Source: Dehalococcoidia bacterium (GTDB taxonomy: Bacteria > Chloroflexota > Dehalococcoidia > Dehalococcoidales > RBG-16-60-22). Taken from it: 7,216 bases of DNA. Below the pieces are notes generated by a model that saw nothing but the letters and a program-made list of their open reading frames with translations, ran no database searches and had not been told where the DNA came from. Positions 1 to 5,941 of this stretch are shown piece after piece. Positions within the stretch are counted from its first letter, which is position 1. Each line of letters begins with the position of its first letter. The stretch is taken from positions 1 to 7,216 of the forward strand of contig JAUWYU010000073.1 of NCBI GenBank assembly GCA_030615655.1, given 5' to 3'. The translations under genes and the position numbers were made by a program.

Positions 1-1
1 G

Positions 2-184
2 GGCACTGCTGAGGTGCTGTTTGATGATGCAACACGTCTCGCCGAGAAGGCAGAGTCAGCTGGTGTTCAGGTGGTTCTTGAGCCCTGGGAGGACATGATA
101 CACATGTGGCATTTCTTCCCAATACCGGAGGGGCAGCAGGCGATTAATAGAATCGGGGAGTTCGTGAGAAAGTACACGCGGTGA
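2..184 (+). CDS. Alpha/beta hydrolase, C-terminal end (partial)
   Basis: The window opens inside this gene; only its last 60 codons and the TGA stop are present. The visible part has the look of the C-terminus of an HSL-type (alpha/beta hydrolase fold-3) esterase or lipase: a helix with LAEKAESAGV, a strand with VQVVLEPWEDM, then IHMWHFF and a final helix ending in RIGEFVRKYTR. In that family the catalytic histidine follows the last strand in a loop of the type 'gm.H.f', and the histidine of DMIHMWH (about residue 34 of the visible part) fits this. The nucleophile serine and the acid lie outside the window, so catalytic competence cannot be judged. The stop lies only 10 bases before ispD, so the gene probably heads, or belongs to, the same transcript. 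Substrate unknown. Confidence 0.75.
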   Translation, partial: GTAEVLFDDATRLAEKAESAGVQVVLEPWEDMIHMWHFFPIPEGQQAINRIGEFVRKYTR

Positions 185-194
185 AGTGTAAGAC

Positions 195-884
195 ATGAAA
201 AATAAACAGGAAAAAGTAGCGGCGATAATCGTGGCGGCGGGGGAGGGGAAAAGGATGGGGGGCGTGGATAAAGTTTTTGCGCTGCTGGGGGGGGAGCCGA
301 TACTGATGCGGGCGACGCGTCCTTTTCAGGAGTGCCCGCTTGTCGACCAGATAGTGGTGGTGGTGAGTGCCGAAAACCGTGCCAAGTGCCAGCACCTGGC
401 GGGCAAGGGCGAATGGTCCAAGGTGAGCGACGTCTGCCTCGGGGGGGAGCGGCGGCAGGACTCGGTGGCGGCGGGGCTAAAGCGACTCAGGGACGGCGAC
501 TGGGTGATAGTCCATGACGGCGCCCGCCCGCTGGTAACCGTAGACCTGATTGAGCGGGGCCTGGAGGTGGCTAAAGAAACCGGGGCGGCGGCGGCCGCCG
601 TACCGGTTACGGACACGATAAAGGTCGTGGGGGACGATGAGATAGTCCGTGAGACGCCGCCACGTAAAAATCTGCGGGCGGTACAGACGCCGCAGGTGTT
701 TCGCGTCGACATCATTAAAAAAGCCTACCAGCAGGCACGTGGAAACGTGACCGATGACGCCTCGCTGGCGGAGCAGGCCGGCTATGAAGTTAAGCTCTAC
801 ACGGGCTCTTATGATAATATAAAGATAACGACTCCCGATGACCTGGCCCTGGCCGAGGTGCTATTAAAGAGATATGAACGGTAA
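195..884 (+). CDS. ispD: 2-C-methyl-D-erythritol 4-phosphate cytidylyltransferase
   Basis: Third enzyme of the MEP (non-mevalonate) isoprenoid pathway: it joins CTP and 2-C-methyl-D-erythritol 4-phosphate to give CDP-ME plus pyrophosphate in the cytosol. The 229 residues match the usual family length. The N-terminal nucleotide-binding loop AAGEGKRMG (residues 14-22) carries R20, and K26 lies just after it; these are the equivalents of the E. coli catalytic Arg20 and Lys27. Further family motifs are GGERRQDSV (83-91), VHDGARP (106-112), PVTDTIK (137-143), TPQVF (165-169), TDDAS (186-190) and NIKITTPDDL (208-217), the last containing K210. The ATG at 195 is the only sensible start before the loop, although the ribosome-binding site there is weak. 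The 3' end overlaps ispF by 11 bases, implying translational coupling. The first 100 bases are very G-rich because glycine is written almost entirely as GGG. Confidence 0.97.
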   Translation: MKNKQEKVAAIIVAAGEGKRMGGVDKVFALLGGEPILMRATRPFQECPLVDQIVVVVSAENRAKCQHLAGKGEWSKVSDVCLGGERRQDSVAAGLKRLRDGDWVIVHDGARPLVTVDLIERGLEVAKETGAAAAAVPVTDTIKVVGDDEIVRETPPRKNLRAVQTPQVFRVDIIKKAYQQARGNVTDDASLAEQAGYEVKLYTGSYDNIKITTPDDLALAEVLLKRYER

Positions 885-1368
885 AATGCGAATAGGAATC
901 GGCTATGACATCCATCCCCTGACGCCGGGGCGGAAGCTGGTACTGGGGGGTATAGAAATTCCCTTTGACAAGGGCCTGGACGGCTGGAGCGATGCCGATG
1001 TCCTGACCCATGCCGTTATCGATGCTCTGCTGGGGGCGGCGGCTCTGGGGGACATCGGCAGTCATTTCCCGTCCGGTGAGGCGGAGTATAGAGATATCTC
1101 CAGCCTTATCCTGCTTGAAAAAGTCGGGCAAAAACTGACGGAAGCCGGCTGGCAGGTGGTAAATGTTGACGCTACGATAGTGGCCGAAAAACCCAGGCTC
1201 AGCGAATATATTGATAAAATGCGGCGGAAGCTGAGCAGTACGCTGGGAATCGATGCGGGGCGGGTCAGCGTGAAAGCCAGCACCTCAAACGGGCTGGGGG
1301 TAATCGGGCGGGGCGAAGGCATCGCGGCTTACGCCGCAGCGATGATAGAGAGGGGAGACTCTAAATAG
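874..1368 (+). CDS. ispF: 2-C-methyl-D-erythritol 2,4-cyclodiphosphate synthase
   Basis: Fifth step of the MEP pathway: it cyclises CDP-ME 2-phosphate to MEcPP with release of CMP, normally as a homotrimer with a divalent metal at the subunit interface. Metal ligands are visible as D12 and H14 in GYDIHPL and H46 in SDADVLTHAVIDALLG, matching E. coli D8, H10 and H42. The C-terminal signature is VKASTSNGLGVIGRGEGIAAYA (starting at residue 133, split here by S137 where many homologs have Thr). The usual GHSDADVL reads GWSDADVL here, with W38 replacing a normally conserved His. Two starts are possible: ATG at 874 (164 aa, preceded by AAAGAG) and ATG at 886 (160 aa, beginning MRIGIGYD as in most homologs). 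I keep 874 because the better upstream purine stretch lies there, but 886 is nearly as likely. The gene overlaps ispD and ends 2 bases before the next gene. Confidence 0.96.
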   Translation: MNGKMRIGIGYDIHPLTPGRKLVLGGIEIPFDKGLDGWSDADVLTHAVIDALLGAAALGDIGSHFPSGEAEYRDISSLILLEKVGQKLTEAGWQVVNVDATIVAEKPRLSEYIDKMRRKLSSTLGIDAGRVSVKASTSNGLGVIGRGEGIAAYAAAMIERGDSK

Positions 1369-1370
1369 CT

Positions 1371-1727
1371 ATGGAACTTAAAGGGATAAGCATCAACACA
1401 AATAACGTTCCGAGGCTTGTTGACTTCTATTCCAAGGTGCTATGCGTAAAAGCAGAAGGAGATGACATTCATTCCGTTTTTGGTGAATTCAACCTTGCAA
1501 TTTGGAATCCGGGTGCCATAGATGAGCACAAATTCAAAACGAGTGAAAGGTTTTTTACATTGATGTTTGAAGTTGATAATGTTGATGATGAATATGAAAG
1601 ATTAAGACATTTAGACATTCAAGTTGAATTTACCTCTCAACCCACAACATATCCCTGGGGTGCTAGAGCGTTTGGATTCAAAGACCCTGATGGTAACAAT
1701 ATTGATTTCTTATCACCTATAAAATAA
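1371..1727 (+). CDS. VOC-superfamily (glyoxalase/bleomycin-resistance-like) protein
   Basis: A 118-residue single-domain protein of the vicinal oxygen chelate fold (two beta-alpha-beta-beta-beta units). The first unit begins KGISINTNNVPRLVDFYSKVL (split by V13-P14), and the second ends with the family hallmark FKDPDGNNIDFLSP around residues 103-116. In many metal-dependent members the first strand carries a His and the last strand a Glu ('DPDGN.iE'). Here those places appear to be G5 and D112, so the canonical metal site is incomplete and the activity cannot be named; a binding or sequestering role is possible. Base composition is strikingly different from its neighbours: 16 of 60 bases are G or C in 1561-1620. 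It starts 2 bases after ispF; a purine stretch (AGGGGAG) lies some 13 bases upstream. It ends in tandem TAA TAA stops. Acquisition into the ispDF-cysS run is inferred from composition only. Confidence 0.8.
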   Translation: MELKGISINTNNVPRLVDFYSKVLCVKAEGDDIHSVFGEFNLAIWNPGAIDEHKFKTSERFFTLMFEVDNVDDEYERLRHLDIQVEFTSQPTTYPWGARAFGFKDPDGNNIDFLSPIK

Positions 1728-1761
1728 TAAATAATTTAAGATGGTTTGAGGCTTAATAATA

Positions 1762-2145
1762 ATGCTTGTACCGCATCTATATCTAAACGGAAAATGTGAA
1801 GAAGCCATCTCACAATATGTCAAAGCTTTTGGCGCCGAGGTCAAGGTGCTTATTCGCCATTCCGAGGACGAGCCTCAAAAAGGGATTTTACATGCTGAAA
1901 TCTATATTCGCGGGCAGAGAGTCATGCTGAATGATGTCAGCGGGAACAGTGATTACACCCAGAGAGGGCCTTTAGAGTTGATAGTTATTTATGACAGTGT
2001 GGAGGATTTAAAAAACTCTTACGAAATAATGAAAGAAGGAAGTCAAACAATATCTCCAATGCAGGCCACAGATTACAGTCCGTGTGTAGTTGAGTTCTGG
2101 GACAGGTTTGGGATTCCATGGGGATTCATGGTAGCGAAATCCTGA
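1762..2145 (+). CDS. PhnB-like VOC-family protein
   Basis: A 127-residue protein resembling the PhnB / '3-demethylubiquinone-9 3-methyltransferase-like' branch of the VOC superfamily. Supporting features are the opening PHLYLNGKCEEAISQYVKAFGAEV (split by A15-I16), typical of that branch, the strand GILHAEIYIRGQRVMLND (residues 41-58) with H44 in the usual 'm.Ha.l.ig' place, and the closing DRFGIPWGFMV (114-124). Family names that mention methyltransferase activity come from old annotation and are not evidence of that reaction; the substrate is unknown. The gene is AT-rich like its upstream neighbour (17 of 60 bases G or C in 1981-2040). A 34-base, very AT-rich spacer separates the two. The pair are distantly related in fold but belong to different VOC branches, so they do not look like a recent tandem duplication. 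Confidence 0.85.
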   Translation: MLVPHLYLNGKCEEAISQYVKAFGAEVKVLIRHSEDEPQKGILHAEIYIRGQRVMLNDVSGNSDYTQRGPLELIVIYDSVEDLKNSYEIMKEGSQTISPMQATDYSPCVVEFWDRFGIPWGFMVAKS

Positions 2146-2151
2146 TATTGA

Positions 2152-2157
2152 AAAGGA
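2152..2157 (+). promoter_or_regulatory. Ribosome-binding site deciding the cysS start
   Basis: AAAGGA abuts the ATG at 2158 with no spacer but lies 6 bases before the ATG at 2164. The normal spacing therefore favours 2164 as the cysS start, giving an N-terminus MKVFNSLSG. Confidence 0.55.
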
Positions 2158-2163
2158 ATGAAC

Positions 2164-3621
2164 ATGAAGGTATTTAACTCACTCTCCGGTCAGAAAGAAG
2201 ATTTTATTCCTCAGGGTGACGTGGTGACGATGTACGTCTGCGGAATCAATCCCTACGGTGATGCCCACATCGGGCATGCCCTGAGCTATATCTTCTTCGA
2301 TGTCGTCCGGAGGTACCTGGAGTTCAGCGGCTATAAGGTAAAGCACGTCCAGAATATCACCGACATCGAGGACAACATAGTCGAAACCGCCAACCGACTC
2401 GGCATATCGGTACTGGAGCTGACGCAAAAGTACACCGCCCGCTATGACGAAGATATGGCGGCATTGAACGTGCTTCCGGCGCATATCTACCCGCGGGCGA
2501 TGGGCGAGATAGACAAGATGATAGAGGTCGTCCAGGGGCTAATAGACAAGGGGTTTGCTTACGCGGTCGGCGGGAACGTCTACTTCCGGGTGAGGAACGT
2601 CCCGGACTACGGCAAGCTGTCAAAGCGCAGCCTGGAATCGATGATGGCCGGGGCAAGGGTCGAGGTGGGGGAGGAGAAAGAAGACCCGATGGACTTTATC
2701 CTCTGGAAGGAATCCAAACCGGGAGAGCCTTCCTGGGAGAGTCCGTGGGGTAAGGGGCGGCCGGGGTGGCATATCGAGTGCAGCGCGATGTCGATAAAGT
2801 ACCTCGGCGAGACGCTGGATATCCACGGCGGGGGGCAGGACGTGGTCTTTCCCCACCATGAGAACGAAATTGCGCAGTCCGAGAGCTTTACCGGCAAGAA
2901 GCCGTTCGTGAAATACTGGATGCATAACGGGCTGATGCAGATGGGCGAAGAGAAGATGAGCCGGTCGGTGGGCAACCTGATAACGATACGCGAAGCCCTT
3001 AAAAAATGCAGTGCCGACGGCATCCGTATTTTCGTGCTCGGTTCTTACTACCGCAGTCCGCTGACATATACGGAGTCGGCGCTGGAGGCGGCGGAGCGGG
3101 GCGCCGAGAGACTGCGGCAGGCGGCACAGGGCGAAAGTGAAGCGGGTTCGGCAGGCGGGAGCGTGGACATCGAACCTTACCGACAACGTTTCATCGAGGC
3201 AATGGACGACGACTTCAATACCGCCCAGGGAATAGCCACACTCTTCGATTTAGCGCGGGAGATTAACCGTGCCGACGAGTCAGGACTTGACGCCGGCAAA
3301 GCACGCGAGACACTCAGGGAGCTGGGCGGGTTGCTGGGACTGACTTTTATAGCGCCGGAGGAAGCGCCGCTGGATGCAGAGCCATTACGACAGCTGGCAA
3401 TATCTATAAGCGAGCAAGTGGCTAAGGTAAGCCTGAAAGGGGTTGCCGTCGGCGAGCCGCTTGATGCCGCCACTATCATCAAGTCTCTTATAGAAACCCG
3501 CCGAGACTTAAGAAAAGATAAACAGTTCCAGCTTGCCGACGAAATAAGAAACAAACTCGGGGAACTGGGCATTGCCCTCGAGGATACTCCACAGGGAACG
3601 ATCTGGAAAAGGAAAAGGTAA
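2164..3621 (+). CDS. cysS: Cysteinyl-tRNA synthetase
   Basis: Class I aminoacyl-tRNA synthetase that activates cysteine with ATP and charges tRNA-Cys in the cytosol. It has 485 residues from the preferred ATG at 2164 (487 from ATG 2158). Numbering from 2164, the zinc site is built from C26 (MYVCGINPY), C206 (WHIECSAMS), H231/H232 and E235 (FPHHENEIAQSE), equivalent to E. coli C28, C209, H234 and E238. The HIGH motif is residues 35-38 and the KMSKS loop reads KMSRS (264-268). The C-terminal helical tRNA-binding region and the usual ending LGIALEDTPQGTIWKRKR are present, which separates it from the shorter cysteine ligase MshC. The active-site segment CGINPYGDAHIGHA differs from the common bacterial CGPTVYD.AHIGNA form. 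GC content returns to about 60 percent here (36 of 60 in 2761-2820), in sharp contrast with the two preceding genes. The stop is 7 bases before the NUDIX gene. Confidence 0.97.
   Translation: MKVFNSLSGQKEDFIPQGDVVTMYVCGINPYGDAHIGHALSYIFFDVVRRYLEFSGYKVKHVQNITDIEDNIVETANRLGISVLELTQKYTARYDEDMAALNVLPAHIYPRAMGEIDKMIEVVQGLIDKGFAYAVGGNVYFRVRNVPDYGKLSKRSLESMMAGARVEVGEEKEDPMDFILWKESKPGEPSWESPWGKGRPGWHIECSAMSIKYLGETLDIHGGGQDVVFPHHENEIAQSESFTGKKPFVKYWMHNGLMQMGEEKMSRSVGNLITIREALKKCSADGIRIFVLGSYYRSPLTYTESALEAAERGAERLRQAAQGESEAGSAGGSVDIEPYRQRFIEAMDDDFNTAQGIATLFDLAREINRADESGLDAGKARETLRELGGLLGLTFIAPEEAPLDAEPLRQLAISISEQVAKVSLKGVAVGEPLDAATIIKSLIETRRDLRKDKQFQLADEIRNKLGELGIALEDTPQGTIWKRKR
3613..3618 (+). promoter_or_regulatory. 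Ribosome-binding site of the NUDIX gene
   Basis: AAAAGG inside the last codons of cysS, 10 bases before ATG 3629. It supports starting the NUDIX protein at 3629 rather than at the in-frame ATG 3572, which would overlap cysS by 50 bases and add 19 low-complexity basic residues. Confidence 0.5.
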
Positions 3622-3628
3622 TTCTACA

Positions 3629-4099
3629 ATGGGAAGAGCGCCGTTTAATGTCCTGGTATATCCTTATATTAAAGTGGATGATGATGAATACGAGTATGCG
3701 CTCTTAAAAAGGTCTGACCTCGGTATCTGGCACGGGGTTGCTGGTGGTGGTGAAGGAAACGAGACTCCTACGGAAGCTGCCAGGAGGGAAACTTACGAAG
3801 AAACCGGGATACCCGTTGAATCGCCCTTTATTAAACTGGATACTGTGACGCCGATTCCTGTCACCGAATTCAGGGATAGCCATCTATGGGGTGAAGATAT
3901 TTACGTTATTCCCGAATACAGCTTCGGTGTTCTGGTTAAGGATAGACACATTAAACTATCCCGGGAGCATACTGAATATAAATGGCTGAAGTATCAGGAT
4001 GCGTATAAACTTTTGCACTTTGATGATAGTAAAACAGCATTATGGGAACTGGATAGAAGATTGAGGAGACTTGGGCCGAGAGTTAAGAATACGCAATAA
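3629..4099 (+). CDS. NUDIX hydrolase
   Basis: A 156-residue NUDIX pyrophosphohydrolase, a family that cleaves nucleoside diphosphates linked to another group using Mg2+ or Mn2+. The NUDIX box spans residues 39-61 and fits G-x5-E-x7-R-E-U-x-E-E-x-G-U: G39, E45, R53-E54, E57-E58, G60, I61. The only deviation is Thr at position 55, where a hydrophobic residue is usual. The strand FNVLVYPYI (6-14), YALLKRSD (23-30) and IWHGVAGGG (33-41) precede the box, an arrangement reminiscent of dATP / dihydroneopterin-triphosphate pyrophosphatases (NudB-like). Substrate cannot be assigned from sequence alone. The gene is less GC-rich than cysS (22 of 60 in 3661-3720), approaching the VOC genes. The start at 3629 follows a fitting ribosome-binding site, 7 bases after the cysS stop. 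Confidence 0.9.
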   Translation: MGRAPFNVLVYPYIKVDDDEYEYALLKRSDLGIWHGVAGGGEGNETPTEAARRETYEETGIPVESPFIKLDTVTPIPVTEFRDSHLWGEDIYVIPEYSFGVLVKDRHIKLSREHTEYKWLKYQDAYKLLHFDDSKTALWELDRRLRRLGPRVKNTQ

Positions 4100-4107
4100 T
4101 TAGCACG

Positions 4108-4114
4108 GGAGGTG
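4108..4114 (+). promoter_or_regulatory. Strong ribosome-binding site of the small membrane protein
   Basis: GGAGGTG, a near-perfect Shine-Dalgarno sequence, lies 4 bases before ATG 4119. It is the best such site in the window and supports this short gene as real. Confidence 0.7.
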
Positions 4115-4118
4115 AAGC

Positions 4119-4334
4119 ATGTGGCAGAATGTAGCCTTTATACTGATCGGACTGGGTGTCCTGGGTATCGTCGGCTGGTCGGTTCAAAGCTTCTTCATGT
4201 CCAGCGATATTCCGGTGCTGGTCAGAGTGGCCGTGGGGATTATGGGGTTGGGGGTACTGATTCTTATCGGCGTCGCGATTAAAGACCGGATTACCAGGGC
4301 GAAAGACGAGGATTTTAAGGGGGTAGAAAAATGA
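4119..4334 (+). CDS. Small two-helix membrane protein
   Basis: I do not recognise a named family. The 71-residue product has two clear hydrophobic stretches, about residues 5-27 (VAFILIGLGVLGIVGWSVQ and following) and 33-54 (VLVRVAVGIMGLGVLILIGV and following), separated by a short polar turn MSSDIP. A charged tail of about 17 residues (KDRITRAKDEDFKGVEK) follows. This suggests a helical hairpin in the cytoplasmic membrane, with both termini on the same side; by the positive-inside rule the basic tail would be cytoplasmic. A strong ribosome-binding site precedes the ATG. The stop overlaps the start of the YbjQ gene as ATGA (4331-4334), so the two are almost certainly co-translated. A role as membrane anchor or partner for the YbjQ protein is an inference from this coupling only. 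Confidence 0.75.
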   Translation: MWQNVAFILIGLGVLGIVGWSVQSFFMSSDIPVLVRVAVGIMGLGVLILIGVAIKDRITRAKDEDFKGVEK

Positions 4335-4645
4335 TTATTACGACAACCGAGCAGGTAGAAGGCAAAAAGGTCAAAAAGACCACGGGGATGGCCAAGGGGA
4401 GCACCATCCGGGCCAAGCATATAGGCAGGGACATTATGGCAGGGCTGCGGGGCATAGTGGGCGGCGAGATAACCGAATACACCAAGATGATGGCCGAAGC
4501 CAGAGAAGAAGCCATCAGGAGGATGATTGAGGATGCCGAGAAGCAGGGGGCCAATGCCGTGATTGGCGTCCGGTTCGGCACGTCAATGGTAATGCAGAAC
4601 GCGGCCGAGGTGCTCGCCTACGGGACCGGCGTGGTACTGGAATAG
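4331..4645 (+). CDS. YbjQ/UPF0145 family protein (putative heavy-metal-binding domain)
   Basis: A 104-residue protein matching the UPF0145/YbjQ family throughout its length. It opens MIITTTEQVEGKKV, has the helical segment GGEITEYTKMMAEAREEA (residues 44-61), then the hallmark GANAVIGVRF (73-82) and a last strand VLAYGTGVVL (94-103). Known members form oligomeric, ring-like assemblies. The 'heavy-metal-binding' label was a prediction and no biochemical function is established. This copy has no cysteine and a single histidine (H30), so a thiol metal site within the chain is not possible. The start lies in an ATGA overlap with the upstream membrane protein, with AGGGGG 7-8 bases before it. Its TAG stop is followed immediately by the ATG of the radical SAM gene, so three proteins appear to be translated in series. 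Confidence 0.92.
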   Translation: MIITTTEQVEGKKVKKTTGMAKGSTIRAKHIGRDIMAGLRGIVGGEITEYTKMMAEAREEAIRRMIEDAEKQGANAVIGVRFGTSMVMQNAAEVLAYGTGVVLE

Positions 4646-5908
4646 ATGGGCCCGGTTAAAATACTGGCCAACCTGACAGGTCTGATTACCCGCCGCGAGG
4701 GGAAGAAGTTTCTCAAGCTCAGCGAGGAGATTGATGAGGCGGTGCTCGCGCCGGCCGGGGCGGGGGGGGATAACGGGCCCTCGCTCTATATCCATATACC
4801 TTTCTGCAGGAGCCTGTGTCCCTTCTGCTGCTTCAACAGGTATCTATTCGATGAAGAGAAGGCCAGGAAATATTATATAAACCTGAAGAGGGAGCTCGAC
4901 CTCTACCTCCAAAGAGGTTTCCAGTTCTCGGATTTCTACTTCGGCGGCGGCACGCCCACGGTACTGATGGACGAGCTGACCGGATTTATCGATTACCTCG
5001 GGAGCAATTTCCGGGTAAAGAAGATTTCTCTGGAAACCACGCCACGCGAGGTAAACAGGGAAAACATAGCTTTGCTGAAGAAAGCCGGCATTAACCGACT
5101 GTCTATCGGGGTGCAGAGTTTCGACCGGGACGTCCTGAAGAGCATGGGGCGGCCGTTTTCTCCCGAAGATGATGCGAAGGAGAAGCTGCTGATGGCCGAG
5201 GGTGAATTCGACACCCTGAACGTGGACTTCGTCTTCAACTTCCCCGGCCAGACAATCGAGCAGTTCGAGGCTGACGTGGCGCTTTTCAAGGAGCTGGGCA
5301 TCGACCAGGCCACGTTCTACCCGCTGATGGCTTCGCCGCACAAGAAAGACGCCATGGAGCGGAAATTCAACCGGATAAACACGTCACGGGAAAAGGAATT
5401 TTACGATATCATCCTCAGGGAGCTTTACGAGAAGGGCTACCAGGCGTCAACCGTCTGGTGTTTCTCGCGGGGCGAGAGGATGATAGACGAATACGTCGTC
5501 GAGGATGACGACTATATCGGCATAGGCGCCGGCTCCGTGAGCATCGTCGGGGGAAACTTCTACGTGAACTCGTTTTCACTGGAAAGATACGAGGAATACA
5601 TCAGTCGTGACAAACTGCCGGTGGTCGGCTGGAGGCGCCTGTCCGAGAGCGAACACCTCCGCTACTACCTGCTGACCAAGCTCTTCGGCGGGAAAGTGGA
5701 TGGGAGGGAATTTCACGAGCGGTTTGACGCCGATATTCACAAGAAGCTGAGAAAAGAGCTACTGTTCTTCAGGCTCTTCGGGCTGGTGGAGGGTAAAGAG
5801 GTAATTCACGTCACCACCAGGGGCATGTACCCGGTAAGCGTTATGATGAGGGAGTTTTTCGCGGCGCTGAACGGTTTAAGGGAGCATTGCATAGAGAACC
5901 AGATTTAG
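4646..5908 (+). CDS. HemN-like radical SAM protein
   Basis: A 420-residue radical SAM enzyme of the coproporphyrinogen III oxidase (HemN/HemW/ChuW) superfamily. After a 45-residue leader come LYIHIPFCRSLCPFCCFN (residues 47-64), with the cluster cysteines C54, C58 and C61 (CxxxCxxC) and an extra adjacent C62, and Y48 in the SAM-binding place known from HemN. FYFGGGTPT (97-105) and RLSIGVQSFD (151-160) are further family motifs. The C-terminal third has YIGIGAGSVSIVGG then YVNSFSLERY, closer to HemN-type than HemW-type sequence, and a terminal winged-helix-like part (TTRGMYPVSVMMREFF). HemW's heme-binding HNxxYW motif is not found; that place reads WCFSRGERMIDEY. The fourth cysteine of HemN (CxxCxC) is not in register either. 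Function therefore remains open: tetrapyrrole chemistry is the family theme, but no partner gene proves it. It starts directly on the YbjQ stop (TAGATG) and is the last + strand gene. Confidence 0.88.
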   Translation: MGPVKILANLTGLITRREGKKFLKLSEEIDEAVLAPAGAGGDNGPSLYIHIPFCRSLCPFCCFNRYLFDEEKARKYYINLKRELDLYLQRGFQFSDFYFGGGTPTVLMDELTGFIDYLGSNFRVKKISLETTPREVNRENIALLKKAGINRLSIGVQSFDRDVLKSMGRPFSPEDDAKEKLLMAEGEFDTLNVDFVFNFPGQTIEQFEADVALFKELGIDQATFYPLMASPHKKDAMERKFNRINTSREKEFYDIILRELYEKGYQASTVWCFSRGERMIDEYVVEDDDYIGIGAGSVSIVGGNFYVNSFSLERYEEYISRDKLPVVGWRRLSESEHLRYYLLTKLFGGKVDGREFHERFDADIHKKLRKELLFFRLFGLVEGKEVIHVTTRGMYPVSVMMREFFAALNGLREHCIENQI

Positions 5909-5941
5909 GCAGCGTTGACATATTTCTGTTTTTATTCTGTC

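Noticed and set aside
326..715. Open frame on the - strand opposite ispD, and a short + frame at 332-517
   Set aside because: Both are low-complexity shadows of ispD, whose motifs cover the whole span.
2620..3186. Long open frame on the - strand opposite cysS (188 codons)
   Set aside because: It lies entirely within a well-supported cysS, has no recognisable domain and is rich in Arg, Pro and His as expected for the complement of a GC-rich gene.
3572..3628. Extended N-terminus for the NUDIX protein from ATG 3572
   Set aside because: It would overlap cysS by 50 bases and add basic residues unlike the family; a good ribosome-binding site fits ATG 3629.
4844..5341. Open frame of 165 codons on the - strand within the radical SAM gene
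   Set aside because: Complement of conserved radical SAM core sequence; no family features or ribosome-binding site.
5915..5920. Perfect TTGACA -35 box just after the radical SAM stop
   Set aside because: The hexamer 17 bases downstream reads TGTCTT, a poor -10, and no + strand gene follows.
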